A DNA stretch of 64,000 nucleotides from an uncultured Clostridia bacterium (GCA_944381075.1 CALWJT010000005.1:1-64000), one strand, 5' to 3'. Shown: positions 47,101 through 56,300, numbered from the stretch's first letter. Program-made: numbers and translations. Notes: generated by a model from the sequence alone, not told the origin.

Positions 47101-48186
47101 TTATAAAAGCGGGAATTTCCGGTCGACGCCGGAGCCGTAGCGTGTGGCGAAGATCATTTTCCGCGAGGGGCTGAAGGTAAAAATATCCATGGAGGTCTCG
47201 TTTGCGGAATACGGCTCGCGCTCATAAAGGATGCCCGCATCGTCCGGATAGACGCCGGAAATTTTCCGTCCGGCGGACAGGGTCGTAATCTCAAGAAAGC
47301 CCGCCTTGTCATAAGTGACGGTATCGCTGTGGCAGTGTCCGGCGATCCTTGCAGGAACAGAGTGGGAAGAACCGGAAAAGTCGGCGTCGATGGAATAGGA
47401 AAAGTCAGGATCATCGGAGAAAATGCGGAGTTTTTCTCCTTTGACAAAGGCCTTTGTGATGCGGTCGAGCGCGTCTTCTCCGATGCGGACGCTTTCCGCA
47501 TGACGGGCGGCATTGAATGGAATGTGCTCGAGAAAAATCACATGCGCCGGCGCGTCATGGAGCGCGGTATCCGCGAGCCAGACAAGCTGTGCGCCGCTGT
47601 AGGCGTTGTCCCATTGACCGCTATACCGCAGCGTTCCGTCCTCCTCCATGATATGGGGAGCATCGCTGCTGTTGAGAAGGACAAAGCGGGTATCCGACGA
47701 CGCTGCGTCCCAGTAACCGTAGAGCAGGTCCTTTCCGGCAGGATGATAGTCCGGATATTCCTCGGCGTGGGAAAAGAGGACCTCATATTGCACGATGTCG
47801 GAAACCTCCGCTCCCGCACGGCAGACGTGCGTGCCGTCTTCTGCGCCGTGGATGGAATTGTCGTCGTGATTCCCCTTCAGGCATAGCCACGGGACCTTGC
47901 AGAATGAGAGCTGCGCCGCGAGCTCGCGCATCATGGCGATATGGTCCTCCCTTGCGGGGGGATAATTTCCTACGTTGTCGCCGCCGAGGCAGAGAAATTC
48001 TATTTTTTCCGTTTCGGAGATTTGGTTTACTGCCCCTATCAGGTTTTCTACGGCGGTCCGCATTTCCTCGTTGGATTTATAATGCAGGTCGGGGACGAAG
48101 GCGAACCGGACGTCCCCCTGTGCCATGACGGGCAGTCGTTTTATGGTGCGTTCCGTTTCTCTTTGTGCATAATCGGTCATGCTCAT
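47101..48186 (-). CDS. Metallophosphoesterase (calcineurin-like), cytoplasmic
   Basis: A 361-residue phosphoesterase without signal peptide. The dinuclear metal motifs are VPDLHY (DxH), LGGDNVG (GDxx), LKGNHDD (GNHD), LEHIPF (H) and AGHCHSD (GHxH). Family members hydrolyse phosphodiesters or monoesters of nucleotides, lipids or sugars; the substrate is unknown. The final 60 residues form an extra beta domain. It is upstream of the MATE gene on the same strand with 150 bases between them, so co-transcription is possible but the structured leader separates them. No good ribosome binding site was found beyond a weak GGGAAAG. Confidence 0.88.
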   Translation of the reverse strand: MSMTDYAQRETERTIKRLPVMAQGDVRFAFVPDLHYKSNEEMRTAVENLIGAVNQISETEKIEFLCLGGDNVGNYPPAREDHIAMMRELAAQLSFCKVPWLCLKGNHDDNSIHGAEDGTHVCRAGAEVSDIVQYEVLFSHAEEYPDYHPAGKDLLYGYWDAASSDTRFVLLNSSDAPHIMEEDGTLRYSGQWDNAYSGAQLVWLADTALHDAPAHVIFLEHIPFNAARHAESVRIGEDALDRITKAFVKGEKLRIFSDDPDFSYSIDADFSGSSHSVPARIAGHCHSDTVTYDKAGFLEITTLSAGRKISGVYPDDAGILYEREPYSANETSMDIFTFSPSRKMIFATRYGSGVDRKFPLL

Positions 48187-48216
48187 TTCGGATAAAGCTC
48201 TCTTTCCCCTGCTAAG

Positions 48217-48687
48217 TCACAGGATTTTTTCCATCCCGATCTTCTGCGGCACAAGACCGCATTTTTCATAGAATTTGATGGCGCTTTCGTTGCAGGCCCA
48301 TACGTTCAGCGTCACGTTATAGCAGCCCTTCTCCTTTGCGTAGGATAGGACATATTGATACAGGGCTTTTCCGATATGCTGCCCGCGGCACGCTTTGTCC
48401 ACGCAAAGGTCGTCGATATAAAGGGTACGGATGTTCGTTAAAATGTGGCTGTCCGTCTGCTGGAGGAGGATGCAGAAGGCATAGCCCAGAATATGGCCTT
48501 CCTCGTCTGCCGCCACAAAGACCGGCGTTTTTTCCTCCTGAAAAAGGGAGGCAAGCTCCGCATCCGTGTATTTTTTTGCGCCGGCGCGGAACAGATCGGG
48601 ACGGCCCGTATGATGGAGCTCCTGAACTTGGAAAAGGAGCCTGTCCACGCCTTTGATATCGTTTTCTGTTGCTCTGCGAATGTTCAC
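48217..48687 (-). CDS. GNAT-family N-acetyltransferase
   Basis: A 156-residue acetyltransferase with the GNAT fold. The acetyl-CoA pyrophosphate loop is CRGQHIGKAL (Q/RxxGxG/A), preceded by the strand RTLYIDDLCVD and followed by YNVTLNVWACNESAIKFYEKCGLVPQ, the typical motif B. The start is GTG at 48687 with GGAGGAAA nine bases upstream. Homologues acetylate small amines, antibiotics or protein N-termini; the substrate is not predictable. It is near-adjacent (30 bases) to the phosphoesterase gene on the same strand. Confidence 0.9.
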   Translation of the reverse strand: MNIRRATENDIKGVDRLLFQVQELHHTGRPDLFRAGAKKYTDAELASLFQEEKTPVFVAADEEGHILGYAFCILLQQTDSHILTNIRTLYIDDLCVDKACRGQHIGKALYQYVLSYAKEKGCYNVTLNVWACNESAIKFYEKCGLVPQKIGMEKIL

Positions 48688-48735
48688 GTTGGATTTCCTC
48701 CTGAAAAATGAATGCGGCGGTCGCCGGATGCCCGG

Positions 48736-49311
48736 CTATGCGTCTTTGGAAAGCGGCGGCGCATCCGGCGCCCCGATCAGGACACAGGCGATGAAGGTCG
48801 TTGTGTTCTTTCCGTTGTAATACGGGATGTTACAGCGCTCGCAGACGTCGGAGACGAGAAGCCCCGCCGCCTCCATGGAGGGCATCGCACGTTCCGGCGC
48901 GCGGCACGGCGCATCGGGATACGTGCATTCCCGGCAGATGGTGCAGCGCCCTGCGCCCATTGGGAAAACCACATACCCCTTTTTTCGCAGTGTAGCCACC
49001 AAAGCTTGAAAATGTTTTTTATGGACGGCGGCCGCGGCTTCTATGGCTTCATAATCAAATTCATCCTCCATTTTTCCGATGGTTTCGACAAGGATGCCGT
49101 CCGTGAAGGCGGAAACCTTCCTGCGCATTTCCTCGAGCGTCCCGCAGCCGGGCGGACAGGTCCAGGTCTTGCCGTAGCTGCGGCATCGGTCTGCGCGGCA
49201 CATGTCCCGTACCTCCTCACGAAAAACGAGCGCGTCTGAACGCAGCGGCGCCGATTTGTCGAAGCCGGCCGCCGCGGCAAGGGAAAGAGCTTCTTCTACG
49301 ATGGGTTCCAT
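48736..49311 (-). CDS. DUF2284 putative metal-binding protein
   Basis: A 191-residue protein with many cysteines in ferredoxin-like order: CRADRCRSYGKTWTCPPGCG near residue 38-57, GRCTICREC-type clusters near 120-135, and DVCERCNIPYYNG near 155-167. This matches DUF2284 (predicted metal-binding, often near corrinoid or redox genes) along its whole length. GGAGGC lies about nine bases before the ATG. The cysteine pattern suggests iron-sulfur or zinc binding. It heads a group of minus-strand genes with the GNAT and phosphoesterase. Confidence 0.85.
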   Translation of the reverse strand: MEPIVEEALSLAAAAGFDKSAPLRSDALVFREEVRDMCRADRCRSYGKTWTCPPGCGTLEEMRRKVSAFTDGILVETIGKMEDEFDYEAIEAAAAVHKKHFQALVATLRKKGYVVFPMGAGRCTICRECTYPDAPCRAPERAMPSMEAAGLLVSDVCERCNIPYYNGKNTTTFIACVLIGAPDAPPLSKDA

Positions 49312-49447
49312 ACCAAGTGCCTCCGAATGACAGGTATTGATTGTATTTTATCACGGGACGGCAAAAAATGCAAGGGCGGAAAAGAAGAGAACCGTTAATT
49401 TTGTAAAAACCCGTATTGTAAAAATTTCCTGCATTGGAAAATATTTA

Positions 49448-49476
49448 TTGACAAATTACAATGATTTCTATATAAT
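49448..49476 (+). promoter_or_regulatory. Sigma-A promoter of the secreted peptidase operon
   Basis: TTGACA (49448-49453), 17 bases, TATAAT (49471-49476), a perfect consensus. The start codon is 135 bases further on, so the transcript has a long leader. Confidence 0.8.
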
Positions 49477-49610
49477 AAAAATATCAAATGGAATGAATAT
49501 GTCAAAAAAGGTTGCAAAAGCTTTGAGAGGAGGGGATGGACGGCGTTTTACTTGGAAAAGCAGATGAAATAGGACGTATTTCGAAATGAAACAAATAAGG
49601 GAGGGTTATC

Positions 49611-51629
49611 ATGAAAAAGCTCGTATCTGTTCTTTTTGTATGTCTTTTCGCTGTATCGGTTTTTCTCGGTTCTCTTTCTGCGGCACAGACGACGGATCAA
49701 GCGTTTTTTCTGCAGTTTGCAAGCAGTGAGGATGTCCCGCTTGCGGGAATCCGAGCCGATGTGTATCGGAAGGTGAATGTGGTGTACCATACGGACAAAC
49801 TGTCGACCTGGGAAAGAGAATTCGTCTGCTCGGCGACGTCCGACCAAAAGGGCAGCTTGTCGTTTGAAAAGCCCGACGGGCCGTTTGTCGTCGTATTGGA
49901 TCTGTCGACGCTGCCCGAAGGAACGGGAGTGAGAAAGAGTATGCTCCTTTATACGCCGGACTGTGCTTCGGATACCGTTGAGATCCATTCCGTCGCTTCC
50001 GTGGAGCCATGTCTTGTCTATGGAAGGCTCAATTTTGATTTTAAAAGCGCAGAAAATGAAAATCTGCTCGTGGATTTTGAGGTGACAAGCCATCATGTAA
50101 TGGAGGTGGGGAACGCGGCGGTGGAGAAGTCCGCGCTTTCTATCGAAGAGGCTTCCATTTCCTGTACCATCCGGCATGAGGGCGAGGTCAGCGTGAACGG
50201 GACTCCCTTTTCCTACTGTCTGGAGAAGGAATATACCGGCCTTGACAAGTTGCAGTATGTCAGCCTGCTGTCCGAGGAAGCTGTAATTTCCGCCGAAGAA
50301 CAAGCCGAAATGCTCTGCGATATTTTACAGAGGAATGGGACGAAATCCATATCTCAAGATCTGATCGCGAAACTGGATGCGATAAAAAACAGCACGGTGA
50401 ATCCGGAGCTGCGGCAAAAGCTGAACACGGTGCTTGCCAAGGCGGCCGGCGACAGCATCATCGACGATCCCGATACGCTGCAATATGTGGAGAGGACCTA
50501 TATTTGCGACGGGCAGAATTGCAGCGAGGGCGGCGTTCACCATTTGCGGGTCTACTATTGCACCAGCACCTGTTCGCTTTCCAATGCCAGCCTTGTGGCG
50601 GATGAGCTTCTTGACGTGTTCGAGTATTTTATCGGAGATTTGCAGTTCCGTTGTCCGCCGTCCTCCGATAATCTTACGTTTATTCCGGATATCGGCAACA
50701 GCTTTTGTGTGATACTAAGCAGTTCGATACCTTTAGGCGTTACTTATTCTGCGGGAGGGCAGCATAGCTATATGGTCGTGAATCCGGCGACGATTTCGAC
50801 GCTTCGCTATCAGACCATACTGGCGCATGAATTCCAGCACAGCATCCAATATCAGTATCATCTGACGGCGGGCAGTAAGGAGACATGGTGGAAGGAGGCA
50901 TGCGCGAACTGGGCGGCGATGCTGTATGCCGACGAGATCCTGGGCGACCTTTCGACCCGGTATTATGAATTTAAGGACGGTATCCGCGCCTACTTGAACA
51001 GCACTGAGCGAAGCCTGATGTACGATGGCGGAGACGCCAGCGTCAGGGAATATTCCGCGCTGCTGCCGATTCTTTTGTATCAGGCCGGCGGCGGACCGTC
51101 GGCGATCCGGCGGACATATGAACAGGTCCGGGTGCTGCGGAACACGAGCGCGAGTTTTTCCAATGCGCAGATCTTTTCGGCGATCGGGACGATCATGGGC
51201 CCGCGGTATACGCTGAGGGACGTTTTGGAGATGTTCGGCAATTACAATTACATCTATTTTTCCTATTATACTTGGCTGCGCGGCGCGTCGTGGCCCGATG
51301 TCAGAATCACGGAGGAGCCGGTTGTCGCCGGCAGCGCCCGCACATCGGAGGTGGAAAACGTCGGTTATCAGTATTACAAGTTATCGTCCTCGCCTAGCAC
51401 GGTAAACATAACCATAGAGGCGGATTGTGAGGATCCCACTCAGATCACCTGCTGGATCCTCGAGGGCTTTGACGGAAATAAAGTAGCGAATTCAACGAAG
51501 GTGCGGTTTACGGGAGGGACCTTGGATATGAACTATACGTTTACCTCTGCCCTCGGCGAGGACTTGGTCTTGATTCTGGAAAACGTATCCATCGAAAACG
51601 ACTCGGAAATCACGGTATTGGTGAACTGA
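49611..51629 (+). CDS. Secreted zinc metallopeptidase-like protein (HEFQH)
   Basis: A 672-residue exported protein. A signal peptide covers residues 1-24. Residues 25-250 are a beta-rich domain and a helical stalk. The catalytic region has HEFQH (residues 406-410) followed 19 residues later by WWKEACANW with a glutamate (near 429), the gluzincin-like HExxH...E pattern. The last 120 residues form a jelly-roll-like C-terminal domain that may bind substrate. AAGGGAGGG precedes the ATG. Two tandem lipoprotein genes follow 16 bases downstream, so the three form one operon. Target proteins are unknown; other zinc-peptidase families share this pattern, so family assignment is open. Confidence 0.78.
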   Translation: MKKLVSVLFVCLFAVSVFLGSLSAAQTTDQAFFLQFASSEDVPLAGIRADVYRKVNVVYHTDKLSTWEREFVCSATSDQKGSLSFEKPDGPFVVVLDLSTLPEGTGVRKSMLLYTPDCASDTVEIHSVASVEPCLVYGRLNFDFKSAENENLLVDFEVTSHHVMEVGNAAVEKSALSIEEASISCTIRHEGEVSVNGTPFSYCLEKEYTGLDKLQYVSLLSEEAVISAEEQAEMLCDILQRNGTKSISQDLIAKLDAIKNSTVNPELRQKLNTVLAKAAGDSIIDDPDTLQYVERTYICDGQNCSEGGVHHLRVYYCTSTCSLSNASLVADELLDVFEYFIGDLQFRCPPSSDNLTFIPDIGNSFCVILSSSIPLGVTYSAGGQHSYMVVNPATISTLRYQTILAHEFQHSIQYQYHLTAGSKETWWKEACANWAAMLYADEILGDLSTRYYEFKDGIRAYLNSTERSLMYDGGDASVREYSALLPILLYQAGGGPSAIRRTYEQVRVLRNTSASFSNAQIFSAIGTIMGPRYTLRDVLEMFGNYNYIYFSYYTWLRGASWPDVRITEEPVVAGSARTSEVENVGYQYYKLSSSPSTVNITIEADCEDPTQITCWILEGFDGNKVANSTKVRFTGGTLDMNYTFTSALGEDLVLILENVSIENDSEITVLVN

Positions 51630-51645
51630 GAGAAAGGAGACGGGT

Positions 51646-52287
51646 ATGAAGCGGATTTCTATCGGTATGCTGTGCGCTGTTATGCTGTGCGCGGTGCTGC
51701 TCTGCTCCTGTGCGCTGGAAGGAGAACCGGCGCAGACGCAGGAGCAGACGACGGCGGAAACGAAGGCGATATACCGAATCCCGAGCACGGCGACGACAAG
51801 GTCGGAGCCGCCGGAGATCGAGGAACAGATCCAAAAACAGCTCATTTATAGCGCCATCCCTTCCAAGGTCATCATCGAATGCGCAGGCGAGCGGCTGGTT
51901 CCCACGCTTGTTCAGGCAGAAGCGAGCTATTATGACGATGAATGGGAAGCGTGGCAATTTTTGGATGGGTATAACATGTTCGGCTTTGCCGGCTATGAGC
52001 CGGAAAAGGAGGCAGGGACCTATCCGACCGTCCGAGTATCTGCGGGGGATACGTTAGAGGTCTATGTCAACGACGTCCTGGCCGAGTGTCCGGTCGTAGT
52101 CGTGGACGGGAAGGGAGAGGAGCTTTTGCGCATCGAGGATACGGCAGCGCTTCCGGAGGCGCTTGCAAAGGGCAGCCATTACGCCTATGTGAGCGTGACG
52201 TGTGAAAGAGACGTCATTGTAGAATACGGCAGAGAGGTAACGGAATATGCGGCGTATCGCGCATATTTCATACTGGAGGTAGTGTAA
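51646..52287 (+). CDS. Lipoprotein, first copy of a tandem pair
   Basis: A 213-residue lipoprotein with a short signal peptide and lipobox LCSC (Cys22). A Thr/Glu/Pro-rich linker (about residues 24-64) precedes the folded domain. Residues 66-110 differ from the second copy, then both share GFAGYEPEKEA and DTLEVYVNDVLAECPVVVVD with a common C-terminus. AAAGGAGA precedes the ATG. It lies 16 bases after the metallopeptidase gene. I do not recognise a family; immunoglobulin- or lipocalin-like folds are possible. Role may be binding or protection connected with the peptidase. Confidence 0.8.
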   Translation: MKRISIGMLCAVMLCAVLLCSCALEGEPAQTQEQTTAETKAIYRIPSTATTRSEPPEIEEQIQKQLIYSAIPSKVIIECAGERLVPTLVQAEASYYDDEWEAWQFLDGYNMFGFAGYEPEKEAGTYPTVRVSAGDTLEVYVNDVLAECPVVVVDGKGEELLRIEDTAALPEALAKGSHYAYVSVTCERDVIVEYGREVTEYAAYRAYFILEVV

Positions 52288-52349
52288 GAGAGCTTAGAAC
52301 GAATCAGAAATCGCGGTACTGGTAAGCTAAGGCGGGAAAGGAGACGGGT

Positions 52350-52991
52350 ATGAAGCGGATTTCTATCGGTATGCTGTGCACTGTTATGCTGTGCGCGGTG
52401 CTGCTCTGCTCCTGTGCGCTGGAAGGAGATCCGGCGCAGACGCAGGAGCAGACGACGGCGGAAACGAAGGCGATATACCGAATCCCGAGCACGGCGACGA
52501 CAAGGTCGGAGCCGCCGGAGATCGAGGAACAGATCCAAAAACAAATGAGTAATGGGAGTATTCCTTCCAAGGTCATACTGGAATGTGGGAATGAGCGGGA
52601 GGTTCCGCATTTGGTTACAGGAGAAGCGCTCTATTATCTGGATGACTCAAATTCATGGGGGTGGGCAGATGGCTGGGCCATGTCTGGCTTTGCCGGCTAT
52701 GAGCCGGAGAAGGAGGCGGACTCCTATCCGACCGTCCGGATGTCCGCAGGGGATACGTTAGAGGTCTATGTCAACGACGTCCTGGCCGAGTGTCCGGTCG
52801 TAGTCGTGGACGGGAAGGGAGAGGAGCTTTTGCGTATCGAGGATACGGCGGAGCTTCCGTCGGCACTTGCAAAGGGCAGTCATTACGCCTATGTGGACGT
52901 GGCGTGTGAAGGCGATATCATTGTAGACCACGGAAGGGAAGAGACGGAGTACGCGTGGTATCGCGCATATTTCATACTGGAGATCGTATAA
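52350..52991 (+). CDS. Lipoprotein, second copy of a tandem pair
   Basis: A 213-residue lipoprotein, exactly as long as the first copy and offset by 704 bases along its whole length. The first 65 residues are almost identical (two amino-acid changes), the middle (about residues 66-110, MSNGSIPSKVILECGNE through WGWADGWAMS) is strongly diverged, and the last 100 residues are again nearly the same. Lipobox LCSC is conserved. AAAGGAGA precedes the ATG. It ends the operon before a strong terminator. The pattern indicates duplication followed by selection or recombination acting on the middle. Confidence 0.8.
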   Translation: MKRISIGMLCTVMLCAVLLCSCALEGDPAQTQEQTTAETKAIYRIPSTATTRSEPPEIEEQIQKQMSNGSIPSKVILECGNEREVPHLVTGEALYYLDDSNSWGWADGWAMSGFAGYEPEKEADSYPTVRMSAGDTLEVYVNDVLAECPVVVVDGKGEELLRIEDTAELPSALAKGSHYAYVDVACEGDIIVDHGREETEYAWYRAYFILEIV

Positions 52992-52993
52992 CA

Positions 52994-53027
52994 AAAGCAG
53001 GCCGCCCTGCATGGGCGGCCTGCTTTG
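52994..53027 (+). terminator. Intrinsic terminator of the peptidase-lipoprotein operon
   Basis: AAAGCAGGCCGCC with GGGCGGCCTGCTTT hairpin three bases after the stop; short T-run. Confidence 0.82.
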
Positions 53028-53078
53028 ATAACCGGAGAGGGGCGGTCGGTCCCGATGCTGTCCGCGTCGGGCCGCGAT

Positions 53079-53822
53079 TCATGTCAGGAAGCCTCCGTCC
53101 GCGATCAGCACCTGCCCCGTGACGAACGTGGCGTCTTCCGCCAGAAAACGGATGCACCGGGCGATCTCCTGCGGAGTGCCGAGCCTTTCCAGCGGCGTTT
53201 TATCCGCGAGCGCGCGCAGGGCGTCCTCGCTGTAGCAGGCGTTCATATCGGTATCGATAACGCCGGGCGCCACCGCATTCACGCGGATATGAGAGGGAGC
53301 AAGCTCCTTTGCCAGCGCCTTGGTAAGGCCGATGACCGCCGCCTTGGAGGCGGAGTAGGCAGCCTCGCCCGCGGCGCCCGATACCCCCCACATCGAGGAG
53401 ACGTTGACAATGGAACCGCCGCCTTGGGCGATCATTTCTCTTGCCGCCGCCTGTGAGAGGAAGAACAGGCCTTTCAGATTGACATCGAAAAGACGGTCGT
53501 ATTCCGCTTCTTCCGTTTGGGTGAAGAGGCGGGGAAGAGAAATGCCCGCATTGTTCACGAGTACGTCGACGCGCCCGAATTCCAGCATCGCCTTGGATAC
53601 GGTGCGGCGGCAGTCGGCGAGGTCGCCCACGTCCATCTGAAAGGGAAGCGCGGTCCCGCCCTCCGAAGAAATCCTGCGGCATACGTCCGCCGCATCATCG
53701 GAACTGCGGCGGTAGCAGACGAGCACGCGGTATCCGTGCTTGGCAAGCTCCAGCGCGGCGGCGCGGCCGATGCCGCGCGACGCGCCGGTGATGATTGCGC
53801 TTTTTTCCATCGTGATATTCAT
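53079..53822 (-). CDS. Short-chain dehydrogenase/reductase (FabG-like)
   Basis: A 247-residue classical SDR. TGASRGIG (near residues 12-19) binds NAD(P), NNAG is present in VDVLVNNAGIS, and the catalytic set is NVSSMWG with YSASKAA (Ser, Tyr, Lys). The C-terminus has the usual GQVLIADGGFLT ending. This resembles FabG (3-oxoacyl-ACP reductase) closely, but it is not in a fatty-acid gene cluster, so another substrate is equally possible. The start is unclear: ATG at 53822 has a weak site; ATG at 53810 is also possible. Confidence 0.88.
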   Translation of the reverse strand: MNITMEKSAIITGASRGIGRAAALELAKHGYRVLVCYRRSSDDAADVCRRISSEGGTALPFQMDVGDLADCRRTVSKAMLEFGRVDVLVNNAGISLPRLFTQTEEAEYDRLFDVNLKGLFFLSQAAAREMIAQGGGSIVNVSSMWGVSGAAGEAAYSASKAAVIGLTKALAKELAPSHIRVNAVAPGVIDTDMNACYSEDALRALADKTPLERLGTPQEIARCIRFLAEDATFVTGQVLIADGGFLT

Positions 53823-53851
53823 ACTGCCGCAGGAAATCCCTGCGGCAGCCT
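53822..53851 (-). repeat. Hairpin between purA and the SDR gene
   Basis: CTGCCGCAGG and CCTGCGGCAG pair perfectly around a GATTT loop and reach the start codon of the SDR gene. It may end purA transcripts or regulate SDR translation, since the ribosome binding site area is inside the stem. Position relative to the SDR start makes an uncoupling role plausible. Confidence 0.6.
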
Positions 53852-53874
53852 TTCTTTCTCTTACTTTTTGAAGC

Positions 53875-55152
53875 TTAAAGCGTCAGATATTCGCTGCGCT
53901 CTGCACCGACGGAGACATACCGGATGCGGCATTCCGCGGCTTTTTCGATGTATTCGATATAGCGCAGCGCCGCCGCGGGCAGGTCCTCTTTTTTCCGGCA
54001 GCCGGAAATGTCGCATTTCCAGCCTTCCAGATATTCGATCACGGGCCTAGCTTCGGCAAGCTTGACGCGGTCCGTCGTAAACGTTGTCGTCCGCTTGCCC
54101 TCGATCTCGTAGGCGACGCACACGGGGATCCGATCGAGATAGCTTAAAATATCAAGCTTGGTAAGGGCGATTTCCGTTGCGCCCTGCATCCGCACGCCGT
54201 ATTTGGAAGCGACCGCATCAAAGGGGCCGACCCTTCTCGGTCTGCCGGTCGCGGCTCCGTATTCGCCGCCCGCTTTCCGAAGCGCTTCCGCTTCCTCTCC
54301 GAACATCTCGCAGGTGAACGGACCTTCTCCCACGCAGGTGGAATATGCCTTCATGATGCCGAGCGTATAGTCGACGTGGCGTCCGGGAATGCCGGCGCCG
54401 ATCGGCGCATATGCGGCGATGGTCGAGGAAGAGGAGGTATACGGATAGATGCCGAAGTCGATGTCGCGCAGTACGCCGAGCTGCGCCTCGAACATGATCG
54501 TCTTGCCTGCCTTGTCCGCCTCGTCGAGGTAGGTGCAGACATCGCAGACATAGGGCTTTAACGGCTCGCCGTAGGTTTTCAGCCACTGCATGATGGCGTC
54601 TGTTTTCTCGCCTTCGGCATGGTAGACCCCTTCAATGGTGAGGTTCTTATATTCAACAAGCTCTTTTACTTCTTCGTAGAGGACGTCTTCGGGAGCGAAC
54701 AGGTCTGCCATGCGCAGCGCCTTTTTCATATATTTGTCTCCGTAGACCGGAGAAATGCCCCGTCTTGTGGAGCCATATTTCTTGTCGGCAAGTCTTTCCT
54801 CCTCGAGGCAGTCGAGCCGGACATGATAGGGCATGCAGATCACAGCCTTGTCGCTGATTTTTAAATTTTTAGGAGTAATGGAGACCCCCGCATCGGCAAG
54901 CTTTTGGATCTCTGTGCAAAGATGCTGCAGGTCGATGACCATTCCGTTGCCCATGACGTTTGTGACCTCAGGGCGCAGGATCCCTGATGGCAGCAGGTTC
55001 AGGATGAATTTTCCCCGTTCGTTGATCACGGTATGACCCGCGTTGTTTCCTCCCTGATAACGGCAGACGATGTCGCTTTTTTCCGCGAGAAGGTCGACCA
55101 TGCGTCCTTTCCCTTCGTCGCCCCAGTTAATTCCGACAACAGCTGTAAGCAT
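53875..55152 (-). CDS. purA: Adenylosuccinate synthetase
   Basis: A 425-residue enzyme that joins IMP and aspartate using GTP to make adenylosuccinate for AMP synthesis. GINWGDEGKGR (residues 7-17) is the GTP P-loop with the catalytic Asp, NNAGHTVI the IMP loop, followed by GIGPVY-like RRGISPVYGDK and the guanine-binding TKLDIL near the C-terminus. Length is typical. It has its own promoter 55 bases upstream. Confidence 0.96.
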   Translation of the reverse strand: MLTAVVGINWGDEGKGRMVDLLAEKSDIVCRYQGGNNAGHTVINERGKFILNLLPSGILRPEVTNVMGNGMVIDLQHLCTEIQKLADAGVSITPKNLKISDKAVICMPYHVRLDCLEEERLADKKYGSTRRGISPVYGDKYMKKALRMADLFAPEDVLYEEVKELVEYKNLTIEGVYHAEGEKTDAIMQWLKTYGEPLKPYVCDVCTYLDEADKAGKTIMFEAQLGVLRDIDFGIYPYTSSSSTIAAYAPIGAGIPGRHVDYTLGIMKAYSTCVGEGPFTCEMFGEEAEALRKAGGEYGAATGRPRRVGPFDAVASKYGVRMQGATEIALTKLDILSYLDRIPVCVAYEIEGKRTTTFTTDRVKLAEARPVIEYLEGWKCDISGCRKKEDLPAAALRYIEYIEKAAECRIRYVSVGAERSEYLTL

Positions 55153-55207
55153 ATGTTTGCTCTCCCATCCATACTTGAATTGCTCCCCGCAAAACGGGGG
55201 ACAAGTT

Positions 55208-55235
55208 ATTATACCATATATTTTCTTATTTGCAA
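55208..55235 (-). promoter_or_regulatory. Promoter of purA
   Basis: On the minus strand TTGCAA (55235-55230), 16 bases, TATAAT (55213-55208). Confidence 0.65.
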
Positions 55236-55401
55236 AGGTGCTTTTGCGAAAAAATCGTAAAATTATACATTTTCGTCTTTCTTTTTGGTTGACTTACCGC
55301 GCCAAATATGATAAATTGTTAAATAGGGCCGAGGCGCCGCAGGCGCCAGACGGCGATGTCGTTCGGCTCTGAACGGAGAATATGGGAAAGGGGGTGATAC
55401 A

Positions 55402-56163
55402 ATGTTTGGAAAAAAGAAAAAGTTGCCAGGCTGTATCGGATTTGTAGATTTTGAACACTGGTATATTTCTCTTGAGAGGCAATATGGGGTGAAGCCCGAT
55501 ATCAAAGGATGGAAAGCAGAGCTTGAAAAGAGCTTTGAGGTAGAGGAGATCGCGGTTTTCGGCGATTTTTCCAATGCAGGGCTTCGCGCGGAGCTGGATA
55601 AGATCCGGGATGTAACGCCGATGGTTTTCGACACGAAAAACCCGAGCGAGCACTATAAAAAGGATTTTACGGATTTCATCATGCTCGATTATATTTACCA
55701 AAAGGCGATGACCAGCCGCGACACCGACACCTTCATTATTTTCACGGGAGACGGACATTTCTCCTCTGTGGTTCGGTTTATTATCAACCAGTGCCGCAGA
55801 AAAGTCGGGATCTACGGCATTACAGGCGCGACGAGCTCGCAGCTCAAATCGGCTGCCTCCTGGTATCATGAGATCCCGTCCGATACGGAGGTTTACAGAA
55901 CGTACTACAAATTGATCGCGCAGAATTTCGATTATCTGACGGTCCATCGGGAATTTGGAACGGGCTCGACGCCGGAGAAGATTGTTGAGCGGATCTCCCG
56001 CAGAAACCGGATCGATCAGGTGGAAATTGCCAAGGCGCTCTGCCAGATGCTGGACGACGGCTACGTATACAAGGCTGTCGGCATGGATGAGAAGGGGAAA
56101 AAGATCTCGATCCTCAAGCCGAACTGGGAGCTTTTGTCTCGGGACGGGCTCTGGAGCCGTTAA
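55402..56163 (+). CDS. NYN-domain (LabA/DUF88-like) putative ribonuclease with winged-helix tail
   Basis: A 253-residue protein. The N-terminal NYN/PIN-like domain (residues 10-155) has the acidic active-site set: GFVDFEHWY (Asp16), KDFTDFIMLDYIY and FTGDGHFSSVVRFI, as in metal-dependent ribonucleases of the LabA/DUF88 group. The C-terminal part (about 175-253) is a winged-helix-like segment (IDQVEIAKALCQMLDDGYVYKA) that may bind RNA or DNA. AAAGGGGGTG lies seven bases before the ATG. Single-gene unit. The target RNA is unknown. Confidence 0.88.
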   Translation: MFGKKKKLPGCIGFVDFEHWYISLERQYGVKPDIKGWKAELEKSFEVEEIAVFGDFSNAGLRAELDKIRDVTPMVFDTKNPSEHYKKDFTDFIMLDYIYQKAMTSRDTDTFIIFTGDGHFSSVVRFIINQCRRKVGIYGITGATSSQLKSAASWYHEIPSDTEVYRTYYKLIAQNFDYLTVHREFGTGSTPEKIVERISRRNRIDQVEIAKALCQMLDDGYVYKAVGMDEKGKKISILKPNWELLSRDGLWSR

Positions 56164-56265
56164 GTGAGATTCGGTATCTCAGGGTTTGGGGAAAATACAA
56201 GGGGCCGGCAGGGTTCGCTTTTCCGGCGGATGCTCTCTGCCGGATATCCGGACGGAAGCGGGGAC

Positions 56266-56300
56266 AAATAGAAAGCCGGACATCGTCCGGCTTTCTATTT
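56266..56300. terminator. Bidirectional terminator
   Basis: Perfect 15-bp arms (AAATAGAAAGCCGGA and complement) around a five-base loop, between the NYN gene and the convergent small gene. Confidence 0.8.

Larger units (their letters stand above)
51597..52991 (+). repeat. 704-bp tandem duplication containing the two lipoprotein genes
   Basis: The unit 51597-52300 recurs at 52301-52991. The duplication includes the last codons of the peptidase gene: AAATCACGGTATTGGTGA-like sequence before copy one is matched by AAATCGCGGTACTGGTAA before copy two. Near-identical blocks flank a diverged block of about 140 bp, with no net insertion or deletion. Confidence 0.8.

Noticed and set aside
49337..49567. 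76-codon frame overlapping the peptidase promoter
   Set aside because: It spans the -35/-10 pair of the peptidase operon and has no ribosome binding site.
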